Below, piece by piece: positions 52,537-60,094 of a stretch of DNA of 64,000 nucleotides; positions within the stretch are counted from its first letter, which is position 1, and each line of letters opens with the position of its first letter. Source of the DNA: Pedobacter duraquae (GTDB lineage Bacteria; Bacteroidota; Bacteroidia; Sphingobacteriales; Sphingobacteriaceae); contig NZ_SNWM01000007.1 of NCBI RefSeq assembly GCF_004362245.1, positions 1 through 64,000 on the forward strand, in the 5' to 3' direction. The notes below the pieces were generated by a model. That model worked only from the letters and a program-made list of their open reading frames with translations. It was not told the origin of the DNA and searched no databases. Both the position numbers and the translations under genes were made by a program.

Positions 52537-53343
52537 CTATTTCAACACATTAAAAAAGTTAAACTCCACCCTGGCCAAATACATATTCTTCAAATACCTA
52601 TCGCACATATTTCCAGCGATTTGAAAGCGGTAACCGAGGTCTACCCGCGTACGGCTGTTAATGACTGTTTGTATAGCTGGTGCAAAGTCCAAATACGCCT
52701 TCCCATCGGATGGATCCGTTTTTCCAAGTACTTCAAAATAAACATTAAAGTTAGGCTGGCTGTAGTTTTTATAAACGACAGGCAGAACAAGGTAACCAGA
52801 CGACAAACTATATCCGATCATATCATCCGCGCTATTCATCTGTCCATTATACCGATTTTGGCCGAAGGCTCTTGTATAACTTATATTGGCAGAAAGGGCC
52901 AGTTTATGCAGCAGCTGCGTGAAGATTAATCCGCCCTGTGTTCCACTATTATCTCCTTCCAAATTTATATCAGAAGAAGGAAATGTCCGTCTACTCTGAC
53001 TGATACGTAGAAATGCGGCGGCTCGACTGTGTTTACGCGTACCATCGACCGAATAAAACCTGTACTTCCCATATAAACTAGCGCCTTCAACTCTGTAACG
53101 CCCATCCATATCAGAAAAGAAACCTTGTGCGTGAAACATCAGCTTTCTATTAACTCCAATCATTACTTCTGGAATTGTTCTACTGCTCCATTGGCTTCCC
53201 GTTGTTCCTTCATGCGTAAGTCGGACACCTATGGATCGCGCAGGCATATTGCTTGCAGGCTCTGTAAATACATACAACTCCTGCGCATAGATGCTTTTGG
53301 TCATCATAACCAGAAGCAACATGCACATATATTTTCTCATCAT
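52537..53343 (-). CDS. Putative outer-membrane beta-barrel protein of the metal-handling trio
   Basis: A 268-residue protein with a signal peptide (KYMCMLLLVMMTKSIYAQ) followed by alternating polar/hydrophobic strands rich in aromatic residues (LYGKYRFYSV, AAFLRISQS, VDLGYRFQI) and ending in Phe-rich VEFNFFNVLK, as beta-barrels do. No family name can be given. Its ATG overlaps the stop of the HMA-domain gene by 1 base, so the two proteins are made from one transcript. It may be the outer-membrane part of a metal system (inference from its neighbours). Confidence 0.72.
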   Translation of the reverse strand: MMRKYMCMLLLVMMTKSIYAQELYVFTEPASNMPARSIGVRLTHEGTTGSQWSSRTIPEVMIGVNRKLMFHAQGFFSDMDGRYRVEGASLYGKYRFYSVDGTRKHSRAAAFLRISQSRRTFPSSDINLEGDNSGTQGGLIFTQLLHKLALSANISYTRAFGQNRYNGQMNSADDMIGYSLSSGYLVLPVVYKNYSQPNFNVYFEVLGKTDPSDGKAYLDFAPAIQTVINSRTRVDLGYRFQIAGNMCDRYLKNMYLARVEFNFFNVLK

Positions 53344-53879
53344 TAAATACTGAGGTGATATACGCGTGTCTTGCGCCCATTTATCACTGCTGTCCCGCTG
53401 GCATACGAATCCACTTTCAGCGTGTTCACGTTCTTTTTAAATGTACTTCCAGGCACAAAATTCTTATCAATTACGGTAGCCTTAATTGGGCCTGATAAAA
53501 TTTTTCTGTCGGAATTCGTTAACTGATATACATTTCCATCTACTGTCGCGCGACCATCCCGATCCACCGCAACCGCATTGAAATTAAATGTAGCGCTAAG
53601 TTTTCCTATAGAAAAACCGGCATCTTCAACTTTTTTCCTGATCAGGTCGATATTTACATTTTTATCTTTCTTGAAATTAATTGTAAATAAATTCTGATTC
53701 AGGTCTGTGCTGATGCTGTTGATAAAGTCAAGACTTTTTAATGCCGTTTCTGTTGCTTTGGAACACATGGAACAGGTAAGACCGGTTACCTGAATTTCGG
53801 CGTTCGAAATTTGTTGGGCCTTGCCCGGAAAGCCCATAAACAGGCCGAATGCTGTTAAAAGAAAAATATATGTTTTCAT
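53343..53879 (-). CDS. Secreted heavy-metal-associated (HMA) domain protein
   Basis: A 178-residue protein with signal peptide (MKTYIFLLTAFGLFMGFPGKAQ). The first domain (about 22-90) is an HMA fold with the metal-binding CxxC in VTGLTCSMCSKATETAL. The second half (about 95-178, beta-rich) is unassigned. HMA domains usually act in the cytosol; here it is exported, so it would bind copper or a similar ion in the periplasm. I chose ATG 53879 because the signal peptide begins there. The barrel gene follows with 1-base overlap; the HYC_CC_PP gene lies 69 bases upstream. Confidence 0.87.
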   Translation of the reverse strand: MKTYIFLLTAFGLFMGFPGKAQQISNAEIQVTGLTCSMCSKATETALKSLDFINSISTDLNQNLFTINFKKDKNVNIDLIRKKVEDAGFSIGKLSATFNFNAVAVDRDGRATVDGNVYQLTNSDRKILSGPIKATVIDKNFVPGSTFKKNVNTLKVDSYASGTAVINGRKTRVYHLSI

Positions 53880-53948
53880 AAAAACTGGAATAAAATTAAA
53901 ATTCAATCAAAAAATATTGCCTTAAGCAATAGCATGAGTGTATTATTC

Positions 53949-54347
53949 CTAATTCCTGAAAACGCAATGAAGTACGTACGCGGATACTTTTCCCGACGGC
54001 GGTGGAACATGCAGTGCAACATAGTCAAACAATCTTGGCATCAAGAGATTCAACAACCTGCTCACCATCGGAGAAAATAAAAGTGAAAGACTAAGGCTCT
54101 TTGGAACAACCGTTTTGACACTAGATTGGTGACTATCCGTTACTTTAACGTCTACCGCAGTATTCTTACAGCATTTGTTTTCAGTTGTCTTCTTTTCTGC
54201 TGATTTACACATCTTACATCCAGCAGTTTGTGTAAATCCAATTGCATCCAGCTTATTGCCGCAAAAATGCAGACTTAGCGCAATGCCCATTACACTAAAA
54301 AGGTAAAGGACACATAAACTCAGTGCTATTTTTTTTCGGCTATGCAT
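53949..54347 (-). CDS. HYC_CC_PP family protein
   Basis: A 132-residue protein with an N-terminal membrane or signal segment (about 8-25) followed by LSLHFCGNKL, a cysteine cluster (GCKMCKSAEKK, NKCCKN) and HVPPPSG near the end. These three features are the HYC, CC and PP marks of the family. A metal-binding role, perhaps copper, is likely from the cysteines and neighbouring HMA gene, but not proven. The promoter box lies 7 bases upstream, so the mRNA is nearly leaderless. Confidence 0.82.
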   Translation of the reverse strand: MHSRKKIALSLCVLYLFSVMGIALSLHFCGNKLDAIGFTQTAGCKMCKSAEKKTTENKCCKNTAVDVKVTDSHQSSVKTVVPKSLSLSLLFSPMVSRLLNLLMPRLFDYVALHVPPPSGKVSAYVLHCVFRN

Positions 54348-54354
54348 TACGCCG

Positions 54355-54362
54355 CAAAATTA
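54355..54362 (-). promoter_or_regulatory. -7 box TAATTTTG of the HYC_CC_PP gene, nearly leaderless
   Basis: The minus-strand TAATTTTG lies 7 bases before the ATG at 54345-54347. Confidence 0.5.
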
Positions 54363-54460
54363 TATATTATTCTGCAATAAAACAGCAGTAAAGAACATTA
54401 GTCCGCAAACGTTTTTTTGCCGACAAGGGAATTAATTTATCTTAGCAAAAACTTAATACA

Positions 54461-55177
54461 ATGAAAAGACTCCTGTCTCTCCTTTTGGTTTGTTGTTCAC
54501 TTTATAGTTTCGCTGCAAAGCCTAAACATAAGTTTGTACGGGTCAAGACAGATTTTGGCGAACTCACCATCATGCTCTACAATGAAACACCGCTCCATCG
54601 CGATAACTTTCTGAAACTTGCTAAAGCTCACTTTTATGACGGAACACTATTTCACCGGGTAATTGAAAAATTCATGATTCAGGGTGGAGACCCCCAATCT
54701 AAAAACGCGATGAAAGGGGCCGCATTGGGCGATGGCGATGTGGGTTATACCATTCCAGCAGAATTTCGGGATAGCATTTTCCACCAAAAGGGTGCCTTAG
54801 CGGCAGCCCGGGATAACAACCCTGAAAAGGCAAGCAGTGGATGTCAGTTCTATATTGTTCAAGGAAAGTTATACTCAGATTCAACACTCAGCGTTGTAGA
54901 AAAAAACAGGTTGAAGTTCCGGCTCCCGGAATGGGAACGCGAAATCTATAAAACAATTGGCGGTGCCCCGCATCTCGACAAGAATTATACTGTTTATGGT
55001 ATGGTAGTCAAGGGCATTCCAACGATAGATCAGATCGCTTCAGTTAAAAAAGATACGTCCGACAGACCTTTAGACGATGTAAAAATGACCGTTACGATTC
55101 TAAAACGCCGGGCATCAAAAAAACTAGAGAAAGAACTCGAAATCACAGATGGCTCCTTCCATCTCAAGAGCTTATAA
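54461..55177 (+). CDS. Peptidyl-prolyl cis-trans isomerase, cyclophilin type, exported
   Basis: A 238-residue protein with a signal peptide (MKRLLSLLLVCCSLYSFAAK) and a single cyclophilin domain (about 25-215). The catalytic region FHRVIEKFMIQGGDPQS and the SSGCQFYIVQGK strand are typical; VYGMVVKGIPTIDQIA is the standard end. It assists protein folding in the periplasm. The cysteine in VCCSLYSFA is within the signal and could allow lipid attachment, but no good lipobox is seen. xth follows 3 bases later. Confidence 0.92.
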   Translation: MKRLLSLLLVCCSLYSFAAKPKHKFVRVKTDFGELTIMLYNETPLHRDNFLKLAKAHFYDGTLFHRVIEKFMIQGGDPQSKNAMKGAALGDGDVGYTIPAEFRDSIFHQKGALAAARDNNPEKASSGCQFYIVQGKLYSDSTLSVVEKNRLKFRLPEWEREIYKTIGGAPHLDKNYTVYGMVVKGIPTIDQIASVKKDTSDRPLDDVKMTVTILKRRASKKLEKELEITDGSFHLKSL

Positions 55178-55180
55178 ATT

Positions 55181-55954
55181 ATGAAAATTATCTCCTACAA
55201 TGTAAATGGCATCCGTTCTGCCTCTACAAAAAACTTCTTCTGCTGGCTACAATCCACTGATGCAGATATGGTCTGCATGCAGGAAGTCAAAGCACTTCCG
55301 GTACAAATCCCTGAAATTATTGCGCTAATTGAACAACTGGGTTATCATCACTACTGGTTTCCAGCAGAGAAAAAGGGATACAGCGGAGTCGCGATTTTGA
55401 CTAAAATTAAACCCAATCATGTCGAATACGGTTGTGGTGAAGAATGGATCGATATGGAAGGCCGTATTTTACGGGCCGATTTTGACACCTTTTCTTTAAT
55501 GAGTGTATATCTTCCATCGGGCTCCAGTGGCGATGAGCGTCAGGTAAAAAAATACGCATTCATGAAATTTTTCGACGGCTATATCGATGACCTTAGAAAA
55601 GAACATCCAAATCTCATTATCTCCGGCGATTACAACATTTGCCACACGTCAATGGACATCCATAATCCGAAATCAAACGCCAATTCGTCGGGATTTTTAC
55701 CTGAAGAGCGGGAATGGATGGAGTTATTTCTGAATCGTGGATTTATTGACACATTCCGCCATTTCAATAAAGACCCGCACAACTATACCTGGTGGAGTTT
55801 CAGGGCCAACTCAAGAGCAAAGAACCTGGGCTGGCGTATCGACTATCATCTGGCAACAGTCCCTATGCTAGAGCGACTTAAGCGCGTCATTATCCTACCT
55901 GATGCTATCCATTCTGATCACTGCCCGGTATTGCTCGAGCTTAATCCCGCCTGA
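55181..55954 (+). CDS. xth: Exodeoxyribonuclease III / AP endonuclease
   Basis: A 257-residue Mg2+-dependent DNA-repair nuclease of the EEP family. Active-site segments are SYNVNGIRSA (Asn), CMQEVKA (Glu), YSGVAIL, SGDYNICHTSMDIHN (Asp/Asn), WRIDYHLA (Asp) and SDHCPV (His). It cuts at abasic sites and removes 3'-blocking groups. Length is as expected. Its TGA overlaps the hutI ATG by 1 base, so translation is probably coupled, although the functions are unrelated. Confidence 0.94.
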   Translation: MKIISYNVNGIRSASTKNFFCWLQSTDADMVCMQEVKALPVQIPEIIALIEQLGYHHYWFPAEKKGYSGVAILTKIKPNHVEYGCGEEWIDMEGRILRADFDTFSLMSVYLPSGSSGDERQVKKYAFMKFFDGYIDDLRKEHPNLIISGDYNICHTSMDIHNPKSNANSSGFLPEEREWMELFLNRGFIDTFRHFNKDPHNYTWWSFRANSRAKNLGWRIDYHLATVPMLERLKRVIILPDAIHSDHCPVLLELNPA

Positions 55955-57198
55955 TGAAACCTCTGCTGATCCGCGACATTGGAATATTGGCTGGCATACA
56001 TCCTGAAGGGACAGCTGTGTTACAGGGTAGTATGATGGCCAATTTGCCTGTCCTTAATGATGCCTGGCTGCTATGTGCAAATGGGTTTATTCTGGATTTC
56101 GGCAATATGAACAACATCCCCACTCAACTGCCACCTGATACAAACATTTTTTCTGTCAATGGTGGAGCCATTTTCCCTTCCTGGTGCGACTCACATTCAC
56201 ACATTGTTTTTGCCGCTTCGCGTGAGGAGGAGTTTGTGATGAAAATTAAGGGAAAAAGCTATGAAGAGATCGCAGCAAATGGGGGCGGAATCCTTAATTC
56301 TGCAGAAAAAATGCAAACGGCAGATGAATCAGAGCTTTATGATGCCGCGTTTGCCAGGTTAAATGACATGATCGGACAAGGTACCGGCGCCCTGGAAATC
56401 AAAAGCGGCTACGGACTCACTTTGGAGAGCGAACTTAAAATGCTGCGCGTCATCAAAAGACTCAAAGAAAACTCACCAATCCCGATCAAAGCGACCTTAT
56501 TGGCGGCACACACCTATCCCCTGGCATACAAGGAAAGCCATCAGGCCTACATCAGCATGATTGTTGAAGAGCTCCTGCCAGCAGTCTATCAAGAAGGTCT
56601 GGCAGATTATTTTGACGTTTTCTGTGAAAAAGGATTTTTCTCAGTCGAAGAAACAGATCAACTGCTCGCCGCCGCAGCGCACTACGGACTAAAGCCAAAA
56701 ATTCACGCCAATCAGTTATCGGTTTCCGGTGGCGTAGAAATTGCCCTCAAACACAAAGCGATATCGGTGGATCATTTAGAAGCCACAGATGCGCTTGTTA
56801 TAGGCAGCATGACCAACCATTATACAATTGCGACCTTACTGCCTTCATGCTCTTTATTTCTACGTATACCCTATGCCAACGCCCGTGGATTAATCGACGC
56901 AAATATTCCAGTTGCCATTGCGTCAGATTATAATCCAGGGTCTACGCCTTCGGGAAACATGAACCTGGTAGTTTCGCTCGCCTGTATCAACCTGCGGATG
57001 CTCCCTGAAGAATCAATCAACGCCGCCACAATAAATGGCGCTGCGGCAATGGAGCTAGGTCATGAATTAGGCAGTATAACTAAGGGAAAAAGAGCTAATT
57101 TTTTTATTACACGCACTTTAAGCAGTATCGCATTTTTACCCTATAGCTTTGGCCAATCTCAAATTGAACATATCGTTCTTAATGGTGAATTCTACTAA
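55954..57198 (+). CDS. hutI: Imidazolonepropionase
   Basis: A 414-residue zinc/iron-dependent amidohydrolase of histidine degradation: it opens 4-imidazolone-5-propionate to N-formimino-L-glutamate. Metal ligands appear in CDSHSHIVFA (HxH) and later HANQLSV, SVDHLEAT and IASDYNPGSTPSGNM. The length and the TPSGN signature match HutI. HutH and HutU are not in the window, so the pathway is split. It overlaps xth and hutG by 1 base at each end. Confidence 0.93.
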   Translation: MKPLLIRDIGILAGIHPEGTAVLQGSMMANLPVLNDAWLLCANGFILDFGNMNNIPTQLPPDTNIFSVNGGAIFPSWCDSHSHIVFAASREEEFVMKIKGKSYEEIAANGGGILNSAEKMQTADESELYDAAFARLNDMIGQGTGALEIKSGYGLTLESELKMLRVIKRLKENSPIPIKATLLAAHTYPLAYKESHQAYISMIVEELLPAVYQEGLADYFDVFCEKGFFSVEETDQLLAAAAHYGLKPKIHANQLSVSGGVEIALKHKAISVDHLEATDALVIGSMTNHYTIATLLPSCSLFLRIPYANARGLIDANIPVAIASDYNPGSTPSGNMNLVVSLACINLRMLPEESINAATINGAAAMELGHELGSITKGKRANFFITRTLSSIAFLPYSFGQSQIEHIVLNGEFY

Positions 57199-58175
57199 TG
57201 GAAGGTTTTAAACGTTATCAAAAAGAAGACATCGCCGCTTTCGTGAACGTTCGTGATGGGGAAATCCGACTCGGACAGCAGATCGCCTATCTTAACGCAG
57301 GGCAGGAACTGGAATCATCACCTGCTAAATTTGTGTTGCTTGGGATCCCGGAAGATATTGGCATTTCTGCAAATTACGGCATAAGAGGTAGCTCAACAGC
57401 CTGGAACGCGACTTTAAATGCATTATTAAATACACAAAGCAATAGCTTTTTTTCAGGAGAAGACCTCCTTCTACTCGGCCATTTTGAATTCTATCTGCCA
57501 ACAGATTCCTCCAGAGTACTGCAAATGGAAAAAGTTGCCTGGATTGATGAACAAATCTATCCACTGATCAGACGGATTGTTACCGCTGGAAAAATACCCG
57601 TCGTCATAGGTGGTGGTCATAACAATGCCTATCCCATCATCAAAGGAACGTCAATTGCTTTAGACCAAAAAATCAATGTAGTTAATATCGACGCTCATGC
57701 AGACTTAAGAACATTGGACGGCAGACATAGTGGGAATGGCTTAAGTTATGCGCTTAGCGCCGGTTATTTAGCTAAATACGGGGTATTTGGACTACAGCAG
57801 AATTACCTGAATAGCTTTATGCTCAACACCATCATGCAGAACAGCAACATAAGCGTGAAATATTTCGAAGATCTTTTGCTCACACCAGATATTGGTGCTT
57901 CTTTTAAAGTATTTGTCGAGGACATGGAACATCCTCTAGGGTTAGAGATAGACATGGACACAATTATGGGCGTGTTATCAAGTGCAGCCACGCCAAGTGG
58001 AATCCACTTAAACACACTCAGAGCCATTTTGCTTTCCCTGGATAAAAAATGCAATTATCTTCATATCTGCGAAGCTGCTGCGACGCTGATAGACGGCCGA
58101 CAAGACTTACAGACAGGTAAAACAATCAGCTACCTGATCACAGATTTCATTAAATCACAGCGGTCTAAGTATTAA
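57198..58175 (+). CDS. hutG: Formimidoylglutamase (arginase family)
   Basis: A 325-residue manganese enzyme of the arginase/agmatinase fold. Metal sites can be read as VIGGGHNNAYPI, VVNIDAHADLRTLDGRHSG and LEIDMDTIMG. Next to hutI it most likely converts formimino-glutamate to glutamate and formamide. Its 3' end overlaps the convergent folate cyclo-ligase gene by 11 bases. The length is typical. Confidence 0.88.
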   Translation: MEGFKRYQKEDIAAFVNVRDGEIRLGQQIAYLNAGQELESSPAKFVLLGIPEDIGISANYGIRGSSTAWNATLNALLNTQSNSFFSGEDLLLLGHFEFYLPTDSSRVLQMEKVAWIDEQIYPLIRRIVTAGKIPVVIGGGHNNAYPIIKGTSIALDQKINVVNIDAHADLRTLDGRHSGNGLSYALSAGYLAKYGVFGLQQNYLNSFMLNTIMQNSNISVKYFEDLLLTPDIGASFKVFVEDMEHPLGLEIDMDTIMGVLSSAATPSGIHLNTLRAILLSLDKKCNYLHICEAAATLIDGRQDLQTGKTISYLITDFIKSQRSKY

Positions 58176-58731
58176 AATAATAGATTTTATCAGGAGTAAT
58201 ACAAAGATCCAGTCTGACATCAAGGGCGTCAACATCCGAAATTTCGTCGACAGCCTCAAAAAAAGAAAGCCCCACCTTTAGCGCATCCGAGCCCTCAAGA
58301 AATCGATCGTAAAATCCTTTCCCATACCCTACCCGATATCCACACTTATCAAAAGCAAGTAACGGAACAACTACAAGATCAATCAACCCCTTGTAAACTT
58401 CTTCAGAACGCGGCTCCAGAATATTGAAGGTACTCTTCTCCAGATAGTCCATACCTCGCCATTCATGATGCGTCATCAAAGCCGTCCTAAAATCGGCTTT
58501 CGGAACCAGTATTTTGATATGTGGATGATGATTTTTGAGCCAATTTATACATTGGAACGTGTCAGGCTCAGCCTTCTCAGCAATAGGAAGGAAAATATGC
58601 AATACGCTGATTGCACTAAAATCAAGTTTAGAAAAGCGCTGTAACAATTGCTCGTTTAATCGTTTAATCGCACTAGGATCGATCAATCGCCGCTCTGTCA
58701 TCGCCTGTTTTCTAAGTTCAGATTTGTTCAT
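58165..58731 (-). CDS. 5-formyltetrahydrofolate cyclo-ligase
   Basis: A 188-residue ATP-dependent enzyme that recycles 5-formyl-THF to 5,10-methenyl-THF. The C-terminal VPLLAFDKCGYRVGYGKGFYDRFL (in two parts) is the family hallmark, as is the basic N-terminal KSELRKQAMTERR. I chose ATG 58731, not an upstream start, because the -7 box lies 6 bases before it and the longer N-terminus is not family-like. It converges on hutG with an 11-base overlap. Confidence 0.92.
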   Translation of the reverse strand: MNKSELRKQAMTERRLIDPSAIKRLNEQLLQRFSKLDFSAISVLHIFLPIAEKAEPDTFQCINWLKNHHPHIKILVPKADFRTALMTHHEWRGMDYLEKSTFNILEPRSEEVYKGLIDLVVVPLLAFDKCGYRVGYGKGFYDRFLEGSDALKVGLSFFEAVDEISDVDALDVRLDLCITPDKIYYFNT

Positions 58732-58737
58732 CAGAAA

Positions 58738-58745
58738 CAAAGTTA
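58738..58745 (-). promoter_or_regulatory. -7 box TAACTTTG of the folate cyclo-ligase gene, leaderless
   Basis: The minus-strand TAACTTTG lies 6 bases before the ATG, right after the efp terminator's T-run. Confidence 0.55.
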
Positions 58746-58779
58746 AAAAAAGATGGCTTCGGGAACCACTCCGAAGCCA
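58746..58779 (-). terminator. Terminator of efp
   Basis: On the minus strand TGGCTTCGG (from 58779) pairs with CCGAAGCCA, followed by a T-run (58746-58752). Confidence 0.78.
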
Positions 58780-58816
58780 CAATCAACCTAAACCTAAAAC
58801 TAAACTATGAAAATTC

Positions 58817-59377
58817 TTATTTTACTCTTTCTATATAATCTCCTGTGCGCGTGTCAACCTTAACTTTATCGCCGTGGTTAACAAACAAAGGAACTTTAAT
58901 CTCTACTCCTGTTTCAACAGTCGCATATTTTAATGCGTTCGTTGAAGTATCGCCTTTTACAGCTGGCTCTGTATAAGTTATCTCAAGCTCCACGTGTGCA
59001 GGTGTCTGCGCCATGATAGGCTCTTCACTTTCAAAAGCAACAATAACATTCATACCTTCTTTTAAGAATTTAACGCTATCCCCAAATAAAGCTTTAGGAA
59101 TGTTAAATTGTTCAAAAGACGTATTATCCATAACAACAAGGAAATCTCCGTCTTCATATAGGTATTGATAATCGTTCGTTTCTACACGACAGATCGTTAC
59201 TTCTTCATCAGTACGAAACCTGTATTCTACCAGCTTGTTGGACTTGATGTTTCTCATCCTTGCCTGATAAAATGCTCTTAGGTTTCCTGGAGTACGGTGA
59301 AGAAACTCCTCAACCTGTACCAATTCTCCGTTAAAACGAAGGATATTACCACTTTTTACTTCAGATGCTTTTGCCAT
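58817..59377 (-). CDS. efp: Elongation factor P with Asn at the modification site
   Basis: A 186-residue three-domain EF-P (KOW-like N-terminus, two OB folds) that relieves ribosome stalling at polyproline. The tip loop reads HRTPGNLRAFYQARMRN, where E. coli has VKPGKGQAF: Asn32 replaces the Lys34 that is lysylated, and the next residues are LR instead of GQ. Arg (rhamnosylated in other groups) is likewise not at that site. The C-terminal GDKVKVDTRTGDYIERVK is canonical. It has a full promoter of its own (59422-59452). Confidence 0.93.
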   Translation of the reverse strand: MAKASEVKSGNILRFNGELVQVEEFLHRTPGNLRAFYQARMRNIKSNKLVEYRFRTDEEVTICRVETNDYQYLYEDGDFLVVMDNTSFEQFNIPKALFGDSVKFLKEGMNVIVAFESEEPIMAQTPAHVELEITYTEPAVKGDTSTNALKYATVETGVEIKVPLFVNHGDKVKVDTRTGDYIERVK

Positions 59378-59421
59378 TTTACTTGAAATTGTGTCTAAAC
59401 TTTCGACCCGATTTCGTGCCG

Positions 59422-59452
59422 CAAAGGTAAAGACTATTTTTGAATTCTACAA
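59422..59452 (-). promoter_or_regulatory. Promoter of efp, TTG-N20-TACCTTTG
   Basis: On the minus strand TTG (59450-59452) and TACCTTTG (59422-59429) are 20 bases apart, matching the Bacteroidota -33/-7 layout. The leader is about 40 nt. Confidence 0.65.
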
Positions 59453-59465
59453 TAGTAAATATAAT

Positions 59466-60083
59466 TTATTTTTTATAATCCGTTATGGACACGAACTGGT
59501 CGCAAAAACCATACTCTACCTCTTGGTTAGAACCCACAATTACGAGCCTGTTTGTCGTGAAATCTGAGATCAGTTGCTGGTACCAATCTATCCCCTGTAC
59601 ATCGAGATTTGATGTTGGCTCGTCAAGCACCAGCATCGGTGTATCCGAGCAACAGGCTAATGCCAGTTTGGTTCTTTGCTTCATGCCCGATGAGAAATAT
59701 TTCAACGCCTTATCCTGAGCTTTTGTTAGCCCGAGCAACTCCAAGATCCCACTTTCCGGAACCGAAGGGTGTATGTTTTTAAATCTGAAGTGAAAATCTA
59801 TCGTTTCCTGAAGCGTAAATTCTTCGATAAGATCAAGATACGGTGCGGCAAAACTAACGTATTTATAAATCTCGTCAACGGGAATTTCATGCGCCTCTGT
59901 GTAAGTAACCCCACCCTCGGAAGTTGAAAGATTGCCCAGGACCAAACTCAATAGGGTTGATTTACCAGAACCATTTGGTCCAAGCACAGCATACCTGCCA
60001 CCGGATGCAAACGTATAGTTTACGTGCCTGAAGATCCATTCCTGGTTAAACCTGCGCCCTGCATTTTTAAGCTCGATCAGCAT
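59466..60083 (-). CDS. Lone ABC-transporter ATPase with atypical Q- and H-loops
   Basis: A 205-residue ATPase subunit. Walker A is GPNGSGKSTLL, the signature is YFSSGMKQRTKLALA instead of LSGGQ, and Walker B is MLVLDEPTSNLD. The Q-loop region reads VSFAAPYLDLIEE with no Gln, and the H-loop reads IVGSNQEVEYGFCD with Asn in place of the switch His. No permease is adjacent. It follows lpxA by 11 bases and probably belongs to the lipid A operon. A transport or non-transport role cannot be decided. Confidence 0.87.
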   Translation of the reverse strand: MLIELKNAGRRFNQEWIFRHVNYTFASGGRYAVLGPNGSGKSTLLSLVLGNLSTSEGGVTYTEAHEIPVDEIYKYVSFAAPYLDLIEEFTLQETIDFHFRFKNIHPSVPESGILELLGLTKAQDKALKYFSSGMKQRTKLALACCSDTPMLVLDEPTSNLDVQGIDWYQQLISDFTTNRLVIVGSNQEVEYGFCDQFVSITDYKK

Positions 60084-60094
60084 ACTACACGAGT

